The translations under genes and the position numbers were made by a program. DNA of 8,247 bases from Clostridiales bacterium (lineage in GTDB: Bacteria > Bacillota > Clostridia > Oscillospirales > Acutalibacteraceae). The notes below the pieces were generated by a model. The model had not been told where the DNA came from. It did no database searches and was given only the letters and a program-made list of their open reading frames with translations. The stretch covers positions 1-8,247 of the forward strand of contig JAJBVC010000019.1 of assembly GCA_020860025.1 (NCBI GenBank), in the 5' to 3' direction. Shown one piece after another: positions 7,040 through 8,247 of this stretch. Each line of letters opens with the position of its first letter. Within the stretch, counting starts at the first letter, position 1.

Positions 7040-8247
7040 TTGCTGCATTTCGTTTTCGGCCGATCAGGCTACGGCAAAACCGAATATGTTTTTAAAGCCA
7101 TATGTGATTTGGCATTAAATAATAATGACAATATAATGCTTATAACGCCCGAGCAATATTCTCTTGTTGCCGAACGGCGTCTGCTTAAAACCTTGGGAGA
7201 AAGTAAAATGGCGTGCGTTGAAAATTCCGGCTTTTCACGTATATCAAACGAGGTCAAAAGAAAATACGGCGGTGACAATCTGCCTATTTTGACTAAAGGC
7301 GGAAAAGCAATTATTATGACGCAGGCGATTGATGCTGTCAGCAGTTCTCTTACGCTTTTTACTAAAAAGCTTGATACTCTTGATTTTGTTAATTCAATGG
7401 TGAAAATTTATGATGAAATGCGTTCGTGTAATCTTTCATCATCCGAAATAACCGAGCTTTCAAAGTCGATTGAACAGGATGTACTGTTTAAAAAAATGAG
7501 CGATATAGCTTTAATTATGCAAAAGTATGAACAGCTTATTGAAAATCGCTTTTACGACAGTGCTGACGAGCTTACAAGGCTTTATAATAAAATTAAGGAT
7601 ATTGGTTACTTCAAAGGCAAAAAGGTTTTTATTGACGGTTTTAACGGCTTCGTCGCTCAGGAATATAAGATTCTTGAGCTTGTAATAAGTGAGGCGGACG
7701 AGGTAACAATTACACTTTGTACAGATTCTTTTGAAGACGAGAAGCAGTATGACCTTTTTAAATATGTCAATAATTCTGCCCATATTCTTGAAAAAATTGC
7801 TAAAAAAGCTAATATAGAAATTAAATATACTCAGCTTACAGAAAACAGGCGAACTGATAGCGATGAGCTTATTGCTGTTGAAAAACAATTTTCCAATAGT
7901 GATGAAAAAACTATTAAAGGCGATGTACAAAACGTAACGCTCTATGCCACAAAGAGCATTTCAGACGAATGTTCTCAAACCGCACGTCAAATTCGCAAAT
8001 TACTGCGAAACGGCTGTAAAGCAAGCGATATAACAGTGATAACTCGTGATATAAATAAATATCGTGATGAGTTAAGCTGTGCCTTTAAAAAATATGAAAT
8101 TCCTTATTTTAATGATGAACGCCAGCCTGTTAAAACTCAGCCGCTTGTGTTGTTCATTACTTATCTTTTACGCTGTGTTAATTTTTCTCTTAAAAGTGAC
8201 GATATTTTAAGTCTTATAAAAACCGATTTAACGCCGATAGAATTAAG
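7040..8247 (+). CDS. addB: ATP-dependent nuclease subunit B, AddB, N-terminal part (continues beyond the window)
   Basis: AddB pairs with AddA to form the helicase-nuclease that resects double-strand breaks and feeds RecA in Firmicutes. The first 402 codons are open to the last base of the window; complete proteins are usually around 1,100 residues or more, so over half is missing, including the C-terminal nuclease and its iron-sulfur cysteines. The start reads MLHFVFGRSGYGKTEY, the typical AddB opening, with the P-loop G-x-x-G-x-G-K-T at residues 7-14. Further landmarks are LITPEQYSLVAERRLL (34-49), SGFSRISNEV (63-72), VFIDGFNGFVAQEYKILEL (196-214) and, from about 297, a second helicase-like segment with DECSQTARQIRKLLRNG, DITVITRD and IPYFNDERQPVKTQPL. 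Start codon is TTG, as no ATG is available. addA would be expected next. No frameshift or stop is seen. Confidence 0.93.
   Translation, partial: MLHFVFGRSGYGKTEYVFKAICDLALNNNDNIMLITPEQYSLVAERRLLKTLGESKMACVENSGFSRISNEVKRKYGGDNLPILTKGGKAIIMTQAIDAVSSSLTLFTKKLDTLDFVNSMVKIYDEMRSCNLSSSEITELSKSIEQDVLFKKMSDIALIMQKYEQLIENRFYDSADELTRLYNKIKDIGYFKGKKVFIDGFNGFVAQEYKILELVISEADEVTITLCTDSFEDEKQYDLFKYVNNSAHILEKIAKKANIEIKYTQLTENRRTDSDELIAVEKQFSNSDEKTIKGDVQNVTLYATKSISDECSQTARQIRKLLRNGCKASDITVITRDINKYRDELSCAFKKYEIPYFNDERQPVKTQPLVLFITYLLRCVNFSLKSDDILSLIKTDLTPIEL

Noticed and set aside
7069..7278. A 69-codon open frame on the minus strand over the start of addB
   Set aside because: It is antisense to the conserved AddB P-loop region, with no ribosome site or recognisable product.
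7511..7930. A 139-codon open frame on the minus strand
   Set aside because: It lies wholly inside addB, whose motifs and uninterrupted frame are clear. The minus-strand translation is rich in Phe, Ile, Asn and Lys with no family motif, as expected for the antisense of an AT-rich gene.
1..8247. Searched by eye for CRISPR repeats, tRNA/rRNA genes, IS ends, riboswitches and hairpin terminators with T-runs
   Set aside because: None was seen; coding sequence fills almost the whole window, and the two gaps of 11 and 17 bases are too short to hold such elements.

Overview
The window is a stretch of AT-rich bacterial chromosome with every recognisable gene on the + strand. A/T-ending codons, AGGAGG/AGGTGA-type ribosome sites, an AddB-type recombination nuclease (the Gram-positive counterpart of RecBCD), a clostridial-looking MurD and paired M42 peptidases point to a low-GC Firmicute. 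The class Clostridia is most likely, perhaps an Oscillospiraceae/Ruminococcaceae-like gut anaerobe. The placement is inferred from gene content and style, because no rRNA or other marker gene is present.

Layout: the last 13 codons of an unknown gene (3-44) overlap the start of an unrecognised two-helix membrane protein (41-874). Then come murD (886-2322), two consecutive M42 metallo-aminopeptidase genes (2300-3334 and 3327-4328), a GNAT acetyltransferase (4321-5043), a PLP enzyme of the YnbB / 'methionine gamma-lyase family' / 'aluminium resistance' group (5040-6302), a DUF2461 protein (6299-7021), and the first 402 codons of addB starting at a TTG (7040 to the window end).

The genes overlap by 4-23 bases or are separated by only 11-17 bases. 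No gap holds a visible terminator or convincing promoter, and several ribosome sites lie inside the preceding gene. This looks like one polycistronic, translationally coupled operon whose promoter is upstream of the window and whose end (addB, probably then addA) is downstream. No non-coding stretch over 300 bases exists; the longest is 17 bases.

Functionally the set is mixed: peptidoglycan precursor synthesis (MurD), cytosolic peptide turnover (the M42 pair), PLP-dependent C-S or amino-acid chemistry (YnbB-like), acetyl transfer (GNAT) and double-strand-break repair (AddB). Most members are well-known families. I see no mobile element, CRISPR array, tRNA/rRNA, toxin-antitoxin or defence system. 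The least explained parts are the membrane protein before murD, the N-terminal half of the GNAT protein, DUF2461, and the reason the two divergent M42 enzymes are encoded back to back. I found no strong evidence of a new system; the findings below are modest and ranked accordingly.
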